Source: an uncultured Zoogloea sp. (GTDB lineage: Bacteria; Pseudomonadota; Gammaproteobacteria; Burkholderiales; Rhodocyclaceae). Taken from it: 64,000 bases of DNA. Position numbers and translations under genes: made by a program. Under the pieces are notes generated by a model, which was not told the DNA's origin, made no database searches, and saw nothing but the letters and a program-made list of their open reading frames with translations. Numbering within the stretch: the stretch's first letter is position 1; every line of letters starts with the position of its first letter. Location of the stretch: NCBI GenBank assembly GCA_937967645.1, contig CALBTT010000034.1, positions 1 through 64,000 on the forward strand, in the 5' to 3' direction. Positions 1 to 8,981 of the stretch are shown here, piece after piece.

Positions 1-67
1 GAGGCCGGATTCAGCCTGAGGCGCAGTCAAGAGGGGATCGCCGGGGGCTTACTTTTGGTGAGCGGCC

Positions 68-1312
68 TCAGACCAGGACTTCGACCAGATCGGGATGGCT
101 CAGAAAGCCCCGGGGGCTGGCGGTCGCGCCGTAGGCGCCGGATTGGTACACCACCACGTAGTCACCGGGTTGGGCGTGGGGAAGCTCCATGCGGTCGGCG
201 AGGATGTCCAGGGGGGTGCACAGCGGCCCAACGACTGACACCGTATCGTCAGCGGGTTGCCCCATGCGGTTTCCGACGCTTACCGGGTAATTCTTCCGGA
301 TCACCTGGCCGAAGTTGCCGGATGCTGAGAGGTGATGGTGCAGCCCACCGTCCGTGACCAGGTAAGTGTGACCCCGGGAGACCTTGCGGTCGATCACCTT
401 GCACACATAGATTCCGGCTTCACCGACCAGGTAACGCCCGAGTTCGATGACAATCTCTGCATCAGGCATCTTCTCTGCGGCTTCGCGCTGGATGGTGGCG
501 AGATTGTCGGCAATGCTCGTAATGTCCAGGCGCTGCTCCCCGGGAAAGTAGGGGATGCCGAAGCCGCCGCCCAGATTGAGGAAGCGGACAGGGGAGGGGG
601 CGTGTTCGGCTAGCTTCAAGGCCAGTTCAAAGCTCTTGCGCTGCGCTTCGACGATGGCCTCCGGGCGGAGATTCTGCGACCCTGCGAAGAGGTGGAAGCC
701 TTCAAAGGCGAGCCCCTGTTTTCCTATCTCGGCGAGAAGGTCGGGGACCTGCTCGGCATCCACGCCAAACTGCTTGGGACCGCCCCCCATCTTCATGCCG
801 GAACTCTTCAGCTCGAAATCCGGGTTCACACGGACGGCGACGCGGACGGGCCAGCCGGTGGCCTGACGGATGGCGCCCAGTTCCGTGACCTCGCGGAAGG
901 ACTCGATATTGATCAGGATGCCTGCGGCCACGGCTTGACGCAGCTCGTCGTGTCGCTTGCCGGGCCCCGCGAAACTGATCTCCCGCGGATCTGCTCCGCT
1001 GTCGAGGGCAACCTGCAGTTCCCGGGCCGAGGCCACATCAATGCCGTCCACCAGCCGGGCCATGTGCTGCACAACTGCGGGCATCGGATTGGCCTTCATG
1101 GCGTAGTGGAGCTTGATTCCGGCAGGCAGGGCAGCCCGCAGCGCGGTGGCGCGTTCGGTCAGCAGGGCGCGGTCATACGCATAGAAGGGTGTTTGCCCGA
1201 TTCGTGTGGCCAGGCGCTCGAGCGGAATGCCGCCGACCAGCAGTTCACCGGCCTCGCTCCGGAATTGGTCCATCTGGACATGGATGGGCTTTTCCCTTGG
1301 GGTCTGGGTCAT
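68..1312 (-). CDS. Pyridoxal-dependent decarboxylase, exosortase A system-associated
   Basis: A 414-aa fold-type III PLP enzyme of the ornithine/diaminopimelate decarboxylase family. The N-terminal barrel carries the PLP lysine in HYAMKANP (about residue 73), a glycine-rich phosphate-binding loop LGGGFGIP and ELGRYLVGEAG. The C-terminal beta domain has the active-site motif CTPLD. Length and motifs match the subgroup that travels with exosortase A loci. That subgroup is thought to make or modify a small amine/amino-acid precursor for the exopolysaccharide, but its substrate is not established. The ATG overlaps the TGA of the upstream acyl-CoA ligase by 4 nt (ATGA), so the two are translationally coupled. 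Family assignment is confident; the substrate is unknown. Confidence 0.9.
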   Translation of the reverse strand: MTQTPREKPIHVQMDQFRSEAGELLVGGIPLERLATRIGQTPFYAYDRALLTERATALRAALPAGIKLHYAMKANPMPAVVQHMARLVDGIDVASARELQVALDSGADPREISFAGPGKRHDELRQAVAAGILINIESFREVTELGAIRQATGWPVRVAVRVNPDFELKSSGMKMGGGPKQFGVDAEQVPDLLAEIGKQGLAFEGFHLFAGSQNLRPEAIVEAQRKSFELALKLAEHAPSPVRFLNLGGGFGIPYFPGEQRLDITSIADNLATIQREAAEKMPDAEIVIELGRYLVGEAGIYVCKVIDRKVSRGHTYLVTDGGLHHHLSASGNFGQVIRKNYPVSVGNRMGQPADDTVSVVGPLCTPLDILADRMELPHAQPGDYVVVYQSGAYGATASPRGFLSHPDLVEVLV

Positions 1313-2913
1313 GCTTGTGCCTTGTTGCGATTCTCAAATTCGGTGGAGAGGGCCTTGCGGTCTATCTTGCCGTTGGGGTTGCGAGGGAGTGGGCCTTCCC
1401 GCACTTCAATGACTGCGGGGACCATATAGGCCGGCATGCGCTGCTTGCATTCGGCGAGCAGGGCCTGGGTATTCGGAACTGCTCCTTCCAGTCCGGTGGC
1501 GATCACGCAGATGGCTTGTCCGAGTGTCGGATGCGGTATGCCGAAAGCGGCGCACTCTCCTACGAGGTGGGTCGCATAGAGGATCTCCTCCACTTCGGTG
1601 GGACTGACCCGATATCCTGAGGTTTTCATCATCTCGTCACGCCGGCCGATGAAATACAGGTATCCGTCTTCATCGCGGCGAACTGTATCACCTGAGAAGA
1701 CCGCAATTTCGGGCAGTACCAGCCCGCTGTGGCGGGCAGGTGCGCTGTTGGGGAGAGGTTTGAAGCGCTCCTCGGTCTTGCCCGGATCGTTCCAGTAGCC
1801 CATAGCGACGTGGGCGCCCCGCTGCACGAGCTCACCGGGCTCGTTCGGGCCGCATTCGCTGCCATCCTCACGCAGCACCAGCACCTCGGCATTGGGGATG
1901 GCCTTGCCGATCGAGTCGGGGCGTCGATCCACCTCTTCGGGTGGCAGATAGGTGGCGCGGAAAGCCTCCGTCAAGCCATACATCAGATAGGGCTGGGTTC
2001 GGGGTAGATGGGTGCGGAGTGCCTTGAGTGTTTCAAGAGGCATCCGGCCGCCGGTGTTGGCGAAGTAGCGGAGGTGCTCGGTGACCGTCTCAGGCCACTT
2101 CAACTGTGCCAGCTGAATGTAAAGCGGGGGTACGGCGGTGAGGCCGGTCACCCGCTCACGGCTGATGGCCTTGAGAACGTCCTGAGGAAAGAGGTAATTC
2201 AGCAGGACAACCTTGGCGCCACTGAAGAATGCGGTGGTGAGCTGCGAGAAGCCTGCATCGAAGGACAGCGGCAGGGCTGCCAGCAAGGTGTCGTCAGCGT
2301 TGTTGTTGAGGTAGCTGGCGACGCTCTTGGCGCCAGCCACCATATTGCGGTGGGAGAGCACTACCCCCTTTGGACGGCCGGTACTGCCGGAGGTGTACAG
2401 GATGGCCAGCATGTCCGCATCCGTGATGTGGTGGACCGGCCTCCGTGGCGCTGACATGAGGTCGCTCCAGCGATGAATCGCCACGCCATCGATCACCGGT
2501 AGTTCGTTCGGCTCGCCTGTGAGCACGATGTGCCGCAGGTCGTGGCAAAGGGCCAGCGCCTCGGTCATCTGGAACAGACGCTCCTGCGAAGTGACCAGTA
2601 CCTTTACGTTGCAGTCCTGCAGGATGTAGGCGACCTGATGTGCCTTGAGAATCGGATTGACAGGTACGAAAGCGGCACCTGCAGCTGCGCAGCCGAACGA
2701 TCCGATCACGGTTTCGAAGCGCTTGTCGAGATAGATCCCGATACGGTCGCCTCTGCCCACACCGAGGGCTAGCAGACCGTGAGCGAATGCCTGACAGCGC
2801 TCGGCGAGAACGCCATAGGTAAGCTCGTTCTTGCCGTCGCCAAGGGCTATGCCCTCGGGACGTCTTTCCGCAGAGTTGAGGATGAGGTGATGGAGCGCGT
2901 AACTGTTGTCCAT
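1309..2913 (-). CDS. Acyl-CoA ligase (AMP-forming), exosortase A system-associated
   Basis: An ANL-superfamily adenylate-forming enzyme of about 534 aa. It shows the AMP-binding P-loop YTSGSTGRPKG (about residue 180), the A5-type motif MYGLTEAF, the A7/A8 region GDTVRRDEDGYLYFIGRRDE and a C-terminal catalytic lysine in NGKIDRKAL. The family activates a carboxylate as acyl-AMP and transfers it to CoA or a carrier protein. The divergent acyl carrier protein about 350 bp away is a plausible acceptor, which is inference. I chose the ATG at 2913; an in-frame TTG at 2928 adds five residues and neither start has a strong Shine-Dalgarno. It is the first gene of a two-gene minus-strand unit with the PLP decarboxylase. 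Homologues sit in exosortase/PEP-CTERM loci. Confidence 0.9.
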   Translation of the reverse strand: MDNSYALHHLILNSAERRPEGIALGDGKNELTYGVLAERCQAFAHGLLALGVGRGDRIGIYLDKRFETVIGSFGCAAAGAAFVPVNPILKAHQVAYILQDCNVKVLVTSQERLFQMTEALALCHDLRHIVLTGEPNELPVIDGVAIHRWSDLMSAPRRPVHHITDADMLAILYTSGSTGRPKGVVLSHRNMVAGAKSVASYLNNNADDTLLAALPLSFDAGFSQLTTAFFSGAKVVLLNYLFPQDVLKAISRERVTGLTAVPPLYIQLAQLKWPETVTEHLRYFANTGGRMPLETLKALRTHLPRTQPYLMYGLTEAFRATYLPPEEVDRRPDSIGKAIPNAEVLVLREDGSECGPNEPGELVQRGAHVAMGYWNDPGKTEERFKPLPNSAPARHSGLVLPEIAVFSGDTVRRDEDGYLYFIGRRDEMMKTSGYRVSPTEVEEILYATHLVGECAAFGIPHPTLGQAICVIATGLEGAVPNTQALLAECKQRMPAYMVPAVIEVREGPLPRNPNGKIDRKALSTEFENRNKAQA

Positions 2914-2928
2914 TGTGCTGTTAGACAA

Positions 2929-3282
2929 GGCTGGTCTTAGGGTGGAGCGGAGCTGTCAAGAAACCTGGGTAGGATCCAATGACCAAACGCACCGTTCCTG
3001 GCGGAACGAGCAAGAGCCGAAATTGTAGTCAAGTTTGCCGTTCGGGTATGTGTCATTGTTGTTGGTGGGGGGGCTTGCCTCTAGTCCATTCCGAAGATGC
3101 TCTGTGCAAAAAAAGGTTGCAGCGTGGGCTGTGAGGCCAGGTTTTTTGCTGTGCATGGCGCTAACGAGGAAATTTGTCGCCCAGCCCGTTAGTGAATGTC
3201 GCATATAATGGCCCATGCCTCTTTCTTCTGAAGTGGCACGGTCCATGACCGACGTCTGATCTAGTTACGCTGGAGTGTACTT
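2929..3282. other. Divergent control region between exosortase-associated ligase and acyl carrier protein
   Basis: A roughly 350-bp gap with no convincing gene; the minus-strand frame at 2956–3246 has no family resemblance or start signal. It is more AT-rich than its neighbours. Seen on the plus strand: an isolated perfect TATAAT at 3204–3209 without a recognisable -35 box, and a sigma-54-like element at 3234–3248, listed separately. On the minus strand I see only a weak TACAAT-like box and no good partner. The region presumably drives both the ligase/decarboxylase unit and the acyl carrier protein. Confidence 0.5.
3234..3248 (+). promoter_or_regulatory. Sigma-54-like -24/-12 element before the acyl carrier protein
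   Basis: TGGCACGGTCCATGA has a perfect -24 box (TGGCACG) but a degenerate -12 box: ATGA where consensus has TTGC, so the usually invariant GC reads GA. The predicted start would be near 3259, about 24 nt before the TTG start codon, with TGGAG as ribosome-binding site. It resembles the nasA site in this window, which begins with the same eight bases. It could be a weak PrsR-dependent promoter or a chance half-match. Confidence 0.35.
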
Positions 3283-3531
3283 TTGGATACGAAGAAGGAA
3301 GTGCTGTCGCTTCTCGATGAGGTTCTTAGCCTGGGTGGCGCTGCTGCCCGGTTTGATCTGGACACCCCGCTGCTGGGGGCCCTGCCGGATCTGGATTCGA
3401 TGGCGGTGGTCGGGTTGATCAACATGCTCGAGGAGCATTTCGGTTTCATCGTCGGTGATGATGAGATCGACGGATCAACGTTTGCTTCGGTCGGTTCGCT
3501 GGTGGAATTCGTCAACGCCAAGTTGGCCTGA
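3283..3531 (+). CDS. Acyl carrier protein
   Basis: An 82-aa acidic protein of the phosphopantetheine-attachment family. The prosthetic-group serine is Ser39 in the DSM motif (LPDLDSMAVVG), followed by the expected helix II sequence ending EEHFGF. It begins at a TTG codon with TGGAG 7 nt upstream; no in-frame ATG precedes the conserved region. A stand-alone carrier beside an acyl-CoA ligase and a decarboxylase in an exosortase context suggests it receives an activated acyl or aminoacyl group for exopolysaccharide decoration. It is distinct from housekeeping AcpP, which normally lies between fabG and fabF. It is followed by a terminator hairpin. Confidence 0.9.
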   Translation: MDTKKEVLSLLDEVLSLGGAAARFDLDTPLLGALPDLDSMAVVGLINMLEEHFGFIVGDDEIDGSTFASVGSLVEFVNAKLA

Positions 3532-3535
3532 TCCC

Positions 3536-3563
3536 ACGGGCTGCTCTGCCCGTTTTCAATTTT
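3536..3563 (+). terminator. Rho-independent terminator after the acyl carrier protein
   Basis: A 6-bp perfect stem (ACGGGC/GCCCGT) with a 6-nt loop, followed by TTTCAATTTT, begins 5 nt after the acyl carrier protein stop. A second short hairpin at 3582–3597 (GCCCCA/TGGGGC, TTTT loop) lies further downstream and may help stop nasA transcription from the other side. Confidence 0.65.
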
Positions 3564-3721
3564 CGCACCCTGCACCCGTGTGCCCCATTTTTGGGGCTCG
3601 CGGGCGTTGTTGTTTCTGATGAGCCCTGGATGAAGGCAGAGCCGGCCTGCGCATCCGTTGGCCGGCTGGCTCTCAGTCCTTGCTGGTGGAGGGCGGCGCT
3701 TGAATCGCGCAGCTGGATCCC

Positions 3722-6454
3722 TCAGTGCTTTCCAGATTGCGCCAGGCGTTTCAGCTCCGGCACGCAGGAGCCGCAGTTGGTCCCGCAGCGAGTGCGCGCC
3801 TGCAGTGCATCGAGGGTTTCTCCGCTGCGGAAGGCGGCGACGATATCCTCCTCCGCCACGTCGAAGCAGTTGCAGATGACCTTGCCGCGTGCAGCTTGCC
3901 CGACGGGGGGCTGGGCGAGGGGGGCAAGCAGCCAGGGGCGTACTGCTTCGGCGGAATGACCCTGCACCATCATGTCGGCCAGCCACTCAGCCGCCCGGGT
4001 TTCTCCGGTCAGGCGCACGGCCGCCAAGGAGTCGCCTTCGACCCGCGCCCGCTTGGACACGGTCCGTCGGGAGTCCTGATAAGACATGACTCGGCTCGCA
4101 TCATCGAGTGCTAGATCCTGGTCCAGTGCGTCCAGAAGCTCCGGGGCCAGCGCCTCGCCCTGAACCTTAAGCACCACTACCGGGCTGTTGCGGCCAGCCA
4201 GGGTCAGACTGGCATAGGGGAAGTGCGGCAGCCAGCGGCGCAGGCGGTCCATGACTTCCAGCGGATTGGGGTGCAGCCCGCCGGCGGCATCAGGCGCCGA
4301 GCGGCGCATCGCCACCATGTTCTTGCCGGCCTGGTACTTTTCAACTTGAACGGCAGCATGCTTGAGTTCGGGCTGCTTGGAATAGGGGTCGAAGGCGGCC
4401 GGCAACAGCACATTGACGCCCTGGCCACCCATGGTGTTACCACCCCAGTGCATAGGCACGAAGGTCTGGCCGGGTCGCAGGGTGGTGGATTCGAGTACCT
4501 TCAGGACCACGCCGCCACGCCTGCTTTTCACCCGGACGAGATCTCCGTTGAGCAGGCCACGGCGGGCCATGTCGTCCTTGTGCATGTGCAACATGGGCTC
4601 TGATTCATGGCTGTACAGGCGTGCCACCAGGCCGGTGCGGCTCATGCCGTGCCACTGATCGCGCAGACGCCCGGTGTTCAGGTGCAGCGGATAGCGGGCA
4701 TCGGGCGACTCGGCGGTGATGCGGTGCTCGGTGACGACGAAGCGGGCCTTGCCGCTGGGCGTCGGGAAGCGGCCGTCCTCGTAGAGGCGCACGGTGCCCT
4801 GGCTGGCGCCTTCCGGGAAGGGCCATTGCTGCGGGCCCGCCTGCTCGAGGAGGCGGTAGCTCAGGCCGGTGATGTCGAGGTCGCGGCCGCGGGTGGATTC
4901 CCGATGTTCGTTCCAGATGGACTCCGGCGTGGAGTAGGGGAACATCCGCGCGGCAAGCTCTCCCTTGCCCATGCGGATGCCCAGACGCCGGGCGAAATCC
5001 ACCACGATCGCCCAATCGTGGCGGGCTTCACCCGGCGCGGACACGGCGGCCCGGACGCGGCTGATGGCGCGTTCCGAGTTGGTGACGGTGCCTTCCTTTT
5101 CGCCCCAGGTGGTTGCGGGCAGGAGCAGGTCGGCGTAGGCGCAGGTTTCGGTGTGACCGAAGGCTTCCTGCACGATGACGAATTCGGCCTTCGCCAGCGC
5201 TTCGTGGATCAGCGCCTGGTCGGGCATGGACTGGGCCGGGTTGGTGCAGGCGATCCACACCGCCTTGATCTCCCCGCTGCGCAGTCCATTGAACATTTCG
5301 ACAGCACTCTTGCCGGGCTGGGCGGGCACGTCGTCCACCCCCCACAGGGCCGCAACCTCCGCCCGGTGCTGCGGGTTGGCCATGTCGCGGTGGGCTGACA
5401 GCAGGTTGGCCAGGCCGCCCACCTCGCGGCCACCCATCGCGTTCGGCTGCCCGGTCAGCGAGAAGGGGCCGGCTCCGGGGCGGCCGATCTGGCCGGTGGC
5501 CAGATGCAGGTTGATCAGGGCCGAGTTGTTGTGGGTGCCGAAGGCGTACTGGTTGAGTCCCTGGCAGTACATGGACATCGTGGCCGGTGCGGTGGCGAAG
5601 ATCTCCGCTGCCTGCTCGATGGCCTTCTTGTCGAGACCGCACAAGGTCGCCGCCATCGAGGGGGTGTATTCCCGCACGGTCCGCTTGACCGCATCGAAGC
5701 CCTCGGTGTGGGCTTCGATGTAATCCCTGTTCACCCAGCCTTCCCACAGCATCACGTGGAGCATCGCGTTGTACAGGGCGATGTCGGTGCCGGGCAGCAA
5801 GGCCAGATGCAGGTCGGCCGCCTCGGCGGTGTCGGTGCGCCGGGGGTCGATGACCACCAGCTTCATCTCGGGCCGGGCCTTGCGGGCATCCTCGATGCGC
5901 CGGAAGGCGATCGGGTGGGCAAAGGCCGTGTTGCTGCCGGTGATGAACAGGGCGTGGCTGTGGGCGATGTCTGCGTAGCTGCAGGGCGGGGCGTCGGCCC
6001 CGAGGCTGAGCTTGTAGCCCGCCACGGCGCTCGACATGCACAGGCGGGAGTTGGTATCCAGGTTGTTGGTGCCGATCAGGCCCTTCACCAGCTTGTTGAA
6101 GACGTAGTAGTCCTCGGTGAGCAGCTGGCCGGCGCCATACACGGCCACGGCATCCGGGCCGTGCTCGGCAATGATCGCGGCGAAGCGTTCCGCCGCGGCA
6201 TCCAGCGCGGTGTCCCAGCTGACCCGTTGGCGGGCGGAATCACGGCTGGGGCGCAGTTCCGGGTACAGGGCCCGGGCGATCAGGGTGTCGGGGGCGGCCG
6301 ACAGGTGCAGCGTGGAGCCCTTGGTGCACAGCCGGCCGAAGTTGGCCGGATGCTCCGGGTCGCCCCGCACGCCGGTGATCCGGCCGGCCTCATGTTCGAT
6401 CACGACACCGCAGCCTACGCCGCAGTAACAACAGGTGGATTTGGTTTCTGCCAT
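3722..6454 (-). CDS. nasA: Assimilatory nitrate reductase catalytic subunit
   Basis: A 910-aa molybdopterin oxidoreductase of the cytoplasmic NasA/NarB group, reducing nitrate to nitrite for assimilation. The N-terminus holds the [4Fe-4S] motif CCYCGVGCGV with the fourth ligand in LCTKGS. The central part is the bis-MGD-binding alpha/beta region and a dinucleotide-binding domain follows at about residues 600–720. The C-terminus is a BFD-like [2Fe-2S] domain (about residues 855–905) with CNCF and CGTNCGSC. That domain is typical of NasA forms receiving electrons from an NADH-dependent partner or nitrite reductase. The ATG at 6454 has AGAGGAG upstream; a longer frame to 6568 would run through the promoter. 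No nirBD or nitrate transporter is in the window. Confidence 0.93.
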   Translation of the reverse strand: MAETKSTCCYCGVGCGVVIEHEAGRITGVRGDPEHPANFGRLCTKGSTLHLSAAPDTLIARALYPELRPSRDSARQRVSWDTALDAAAERFAAIIAEHGPDAVAVYGAGQLLTEDYYVFNKLVKGLIGTNNLDTNSRLCMSSAVAGYKLSLGADAPPCSYADIAHSHALFITGSNTAFAHPIAFRRIEDARKARPEMKLVVIDPRRTDTAEAADLHLALLPGTDIALYNAMLHVMLWEGWVNRDYIEAHTEGFDAVKRTVREYTPSMAATLCGLDKKAIEQAAEIFATAPATMSMYCQGLNQYAFGTHNNSALINLHLATGQIGRPGAGPFSLTGQPNAMGGREVGGLANLLSAHRDMANPQHRAEVAALWGVDDVPAQPGKSAVEMFNGLRSGEIKAVWIACTNPAQSMPDQALIHEALAKAEFVIVQEAFGHTETCAYADLLLPATTWGEKEGTVTNSERAISRVRAAVSAPGEARHDWAIVVDFARRLGIRMGKGELAARMFPYSTPESIWNEHRESTRGRDLDITGLSYRLLEQAGPQQWPFPEGASQGTVRLYEDGRFPTPSGKARFVVTEHRITAESPDARYPLHLNTGRLRDQWHGMSRTGLVARLYSHESEPMLHMHKDDMARRGLLNGDLVRVKSRRGGVVLKVLESTTLRPGQTFVPMHWGGNTMGGQGVNVLLPAAFDPYSKQPELKHAAVQVEKYQAGKNMVAMRRSAPDAAGGLHPNPLEVMDRLRRWLPHFPYASLTLAGRNSPVVVLKVQGEALAPELLDALDQDLALDDASRVMSYQDSRRTVSKRARVEGDSLAAVRLTGETRAAEWLADMMVQGHSAEAVRPWLLAPLAQPPVGQAARGKVICNCFDVAEEDIVAAFRSGETLDALQARTRCGTNCGSCVPELKRLAQSGKH

Positions 6455-6479
6455 CACGACTCCTCTTGGAAGCGGATAA

Positions 6480-6494
6480 GCAGGGTCCGTGCCA
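6480..6494 (-). promoter_or_regulatory. Sigma-54 promoter of nasA
   Basis: Read on the minus strand, TGGCACGGACCCTGC has the full -24 box TGGCACG, GG-N10-GC spacing and a -12 box CTGC followed by T. That is near-consensus for RpoN. The expected transcription start is near 6468, leaving a leader of about 14 nt that contains AGAGGAG. Nitrate assimilation under NtrC/RpoN nitrogen control is well known, so this is both a strong match and biologically sensible. Confidence 0.8.
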
Positions 6495-6557
6495 GTCTCG
6501 AGAGGCCCGTTTGGCTGCGGTTTCTCCCCGTATCGGGCGTAAAAGCCGGGCGGGGGA

Positions 6558-6632
6558 TGCACCAGCACGGGGCCGGGCGGCCTGCTCGTGGTGCGTGTCC
6601 GCGGGCCGCCGCACCATGCCAGGGCATGGTGC
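6558..6632 (-). promoter_or_regulatory. NtrC-like enhancer half-sites and palindrome upstream of nasA
   Basis: Upstream of the sigma-54 site are TGCACCA (6558–6564), TGGTGCG (6589–6595) and a perfect 10-bp inverted repeat GCACCATGCC-(2 nt)-GGCATGGTGC (6611–6632). The half-sites match the NtrC consensus TGCACCA...TGGTGCA, but the spacing within the palindrome is longer than the classical 17-bp NtrC site. The palindrome lies about 150 bp before the predicted start, a normal enhancer distance. It could alternatively be a terminator for ybiB, but no T-run follows. Confidence 0.45.
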
Positions 6633-6643
6633 CTGGCGGGATA

Positions 6644-7585
6644 TCAGGGGCGCGGGATGAGGCTCAGCTCGCGCAGGGCCGTGACCTGATCGAGGATGGG
6701 CTGGGGGATGGGCAGTTCGCCGGCCAGCATGGCGCGGATCAGGGCGGCGTTGGCGGCCACCGCGGGATCGTCCGGCAGGCCCTCGATGGGAGGGGCGCCC
6801 CCTTCCTCGGCGGGGAAGGCGATGCGCGCCTCGCCGCCCGAGAAGACTTCCAGCAGCGGCCGCCGACGGGGATTGGCGAAGGCCTCCCCTTCGGTGCCGC
6901 GCAGCAGCATGGCGACGGCGCCCAGGGCGACCAGGTGGGCGTGGATGCGCTCGAGGTACTCCGGGTGGGTCATCGAGGCCACCCGCACGCTGTGGCCGGG
7001 CGCCGGATCGAGCAGCTTGGCCAGGGTGTGGGCGCTGTTGCGCACGCCCAGGCGCGGGCGCAGGGCCAGCAGGCGGACGAGGCCGGGTGCGAGACTGTCC
7101 AGATTGAGGCAGGCCAGGCGGCCGGCGGCCAGGGCCGCTTCAGCCGCCGCGATATCGGCGGCGGGCTGGATATCCAGCGCGGCGAGCAGCTCGAAAGGGC
7201 TGACCCGGCTGTCGAAGTCGTGGCGCCCCTGGATCAGTACGGGAACCCCTTCGCGGGCCAGCAGCATGGCCAGCAGCGGCATCAGGTTGGCCTGGCGGCG
7301 GGCGCCGTTGTAGGTGGGCAGCACCACCAGGCGCGGCCCGGGCGGCACCGTGACAGGCGCCGTGCGGGCATCCAGGGCACGCTGGAAGCCGATCAGCTCG
7401 TCGAGGGACTCGGCCTTGATGCGCATGGACAGGATGATGGCGCCCAGCTCCAGGTCGGGTACCAGGCCGTCCATCATGTCGGCAAACAGGGATTCGGCCT
7501 GATCGGTGGTCAGCGGGCGCGAGCCTTTCGGGCCGCGGCCGATTTCCTTGATGAGGGGGGCGTAGGAACGTGATGCGTTTGACAT
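6644..7585 (-). CDS. ybiB: DNA-binding protein YbiB (TrpD2-like glycosyltransferase-fold protein)
   Basis: A 313-aa protein with the anthranilate phosphoribosyltransferase fold: an N-terminal helical domain (LTTDQAESLFADMMDG) and a glycosyltransferase family 3 domain. The catalytic GTGGD/phosphoribosyl-binding residues of true TrpD are not preserved. E. coli YbiB is about the same length and binds nucleic acids non-specifically rather than acting in tryptophan synthesis. The start at MSNASRSYAP is preferred over an in-frame ATG 105 bp upstream because it matches the usual N-terminus. It lies upstream of nasA in the same direction but is separated from it by about 190 bp with a sigma-54 promoter, so nasA can be transcribed independently. 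Confidence 0.8.
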   Translation of the reverse strand: MSNASRSYAPLIKEIGRGPKGSRPLTTDQAESLFADMMDGLVPDLELGAIILSMRIKAESLDELIGFQRALDARTAPVTVPPGPRLVVLPTYNGARRQANLMPLLAMLLAREGVPVLIQGRHDFDSRVSPFELLAALDIQPAADIAAAEAALAAGRLACLNLDSLAPGLVRLLALRPRLGVRNSAHTLAKLLDPAPGHSVRVASMTHPEYLERIHAHLVALGAVAMLLRGTEGEAFANPRRRPLLEVFSGGEARIAFPAEEGGAPPIEGLPDDPAVAANAALIRAMLAGELPIPQPILDQVTALRELSLIPRP

Positions 7586-7722
7586 GGTTGACGGCGAAAG
7601 CGGGTGATCAGGCGTCCGAGTGTAGCGGATGCGGCGCTGCATCAGGCAAATTGCGGCGGGGACGAACGGCCAGTCGGGCGTGGTGTCCATTTACTTGAAC
7701 CGATGATGCATGGGAGGTCTGG

Positions 7723-8877
<1,155 letters not shown>

Positions 8878-8911
8878 GGGGCGAGGGGCGAGGGGGCGAG
8901 GGGGCCGAGGG
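8878..8911 (+). repeat. G-quadruplex-type tandem G-tract repeat in the 3' untranslated region
   Basis: Immediately after the dehydrogenase stop codon there are four runs of 4–5 G separated by CGA (8878–8881, 8885–8888, 8892–8896, 8900–8904), plus a fifth run of three G at 8909–8911. This is a 7–8-nt tandem repeat meeting the G4 pattern G4-N3-G4-N3-G5-N3-G5. It lies on the sense strand and would be present in the mRNA. Confidence 0.6.
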
Positions 8912-8981
8912 TCTGCGCGGATTGCGCTGACGTCCGGCCGGGGCTAGGCTCGTGGTTTTTCCCCGGTAACAAGGACAGGAC

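Noticed and set aside
2956..3246. A 96-codon minus-strand frame in the ligase/carrier-protein gap
   Set aside because: No family resemblance and no ribosome-binding site; it lies in an apparent regulatory region.
6455..6568. In-frame 5' extension of nasA
   Set aside because: It overlaps the sigma-54 promoter and lacks homology; the Fe-S motif starts right after the ATG at 6454.
5504..7573. A 689-codon plus-strand frame across nasA and ybiB
   Set aside because: Antisense to two recognised genes and to the sigma-54 promoter region; no domain similarity.
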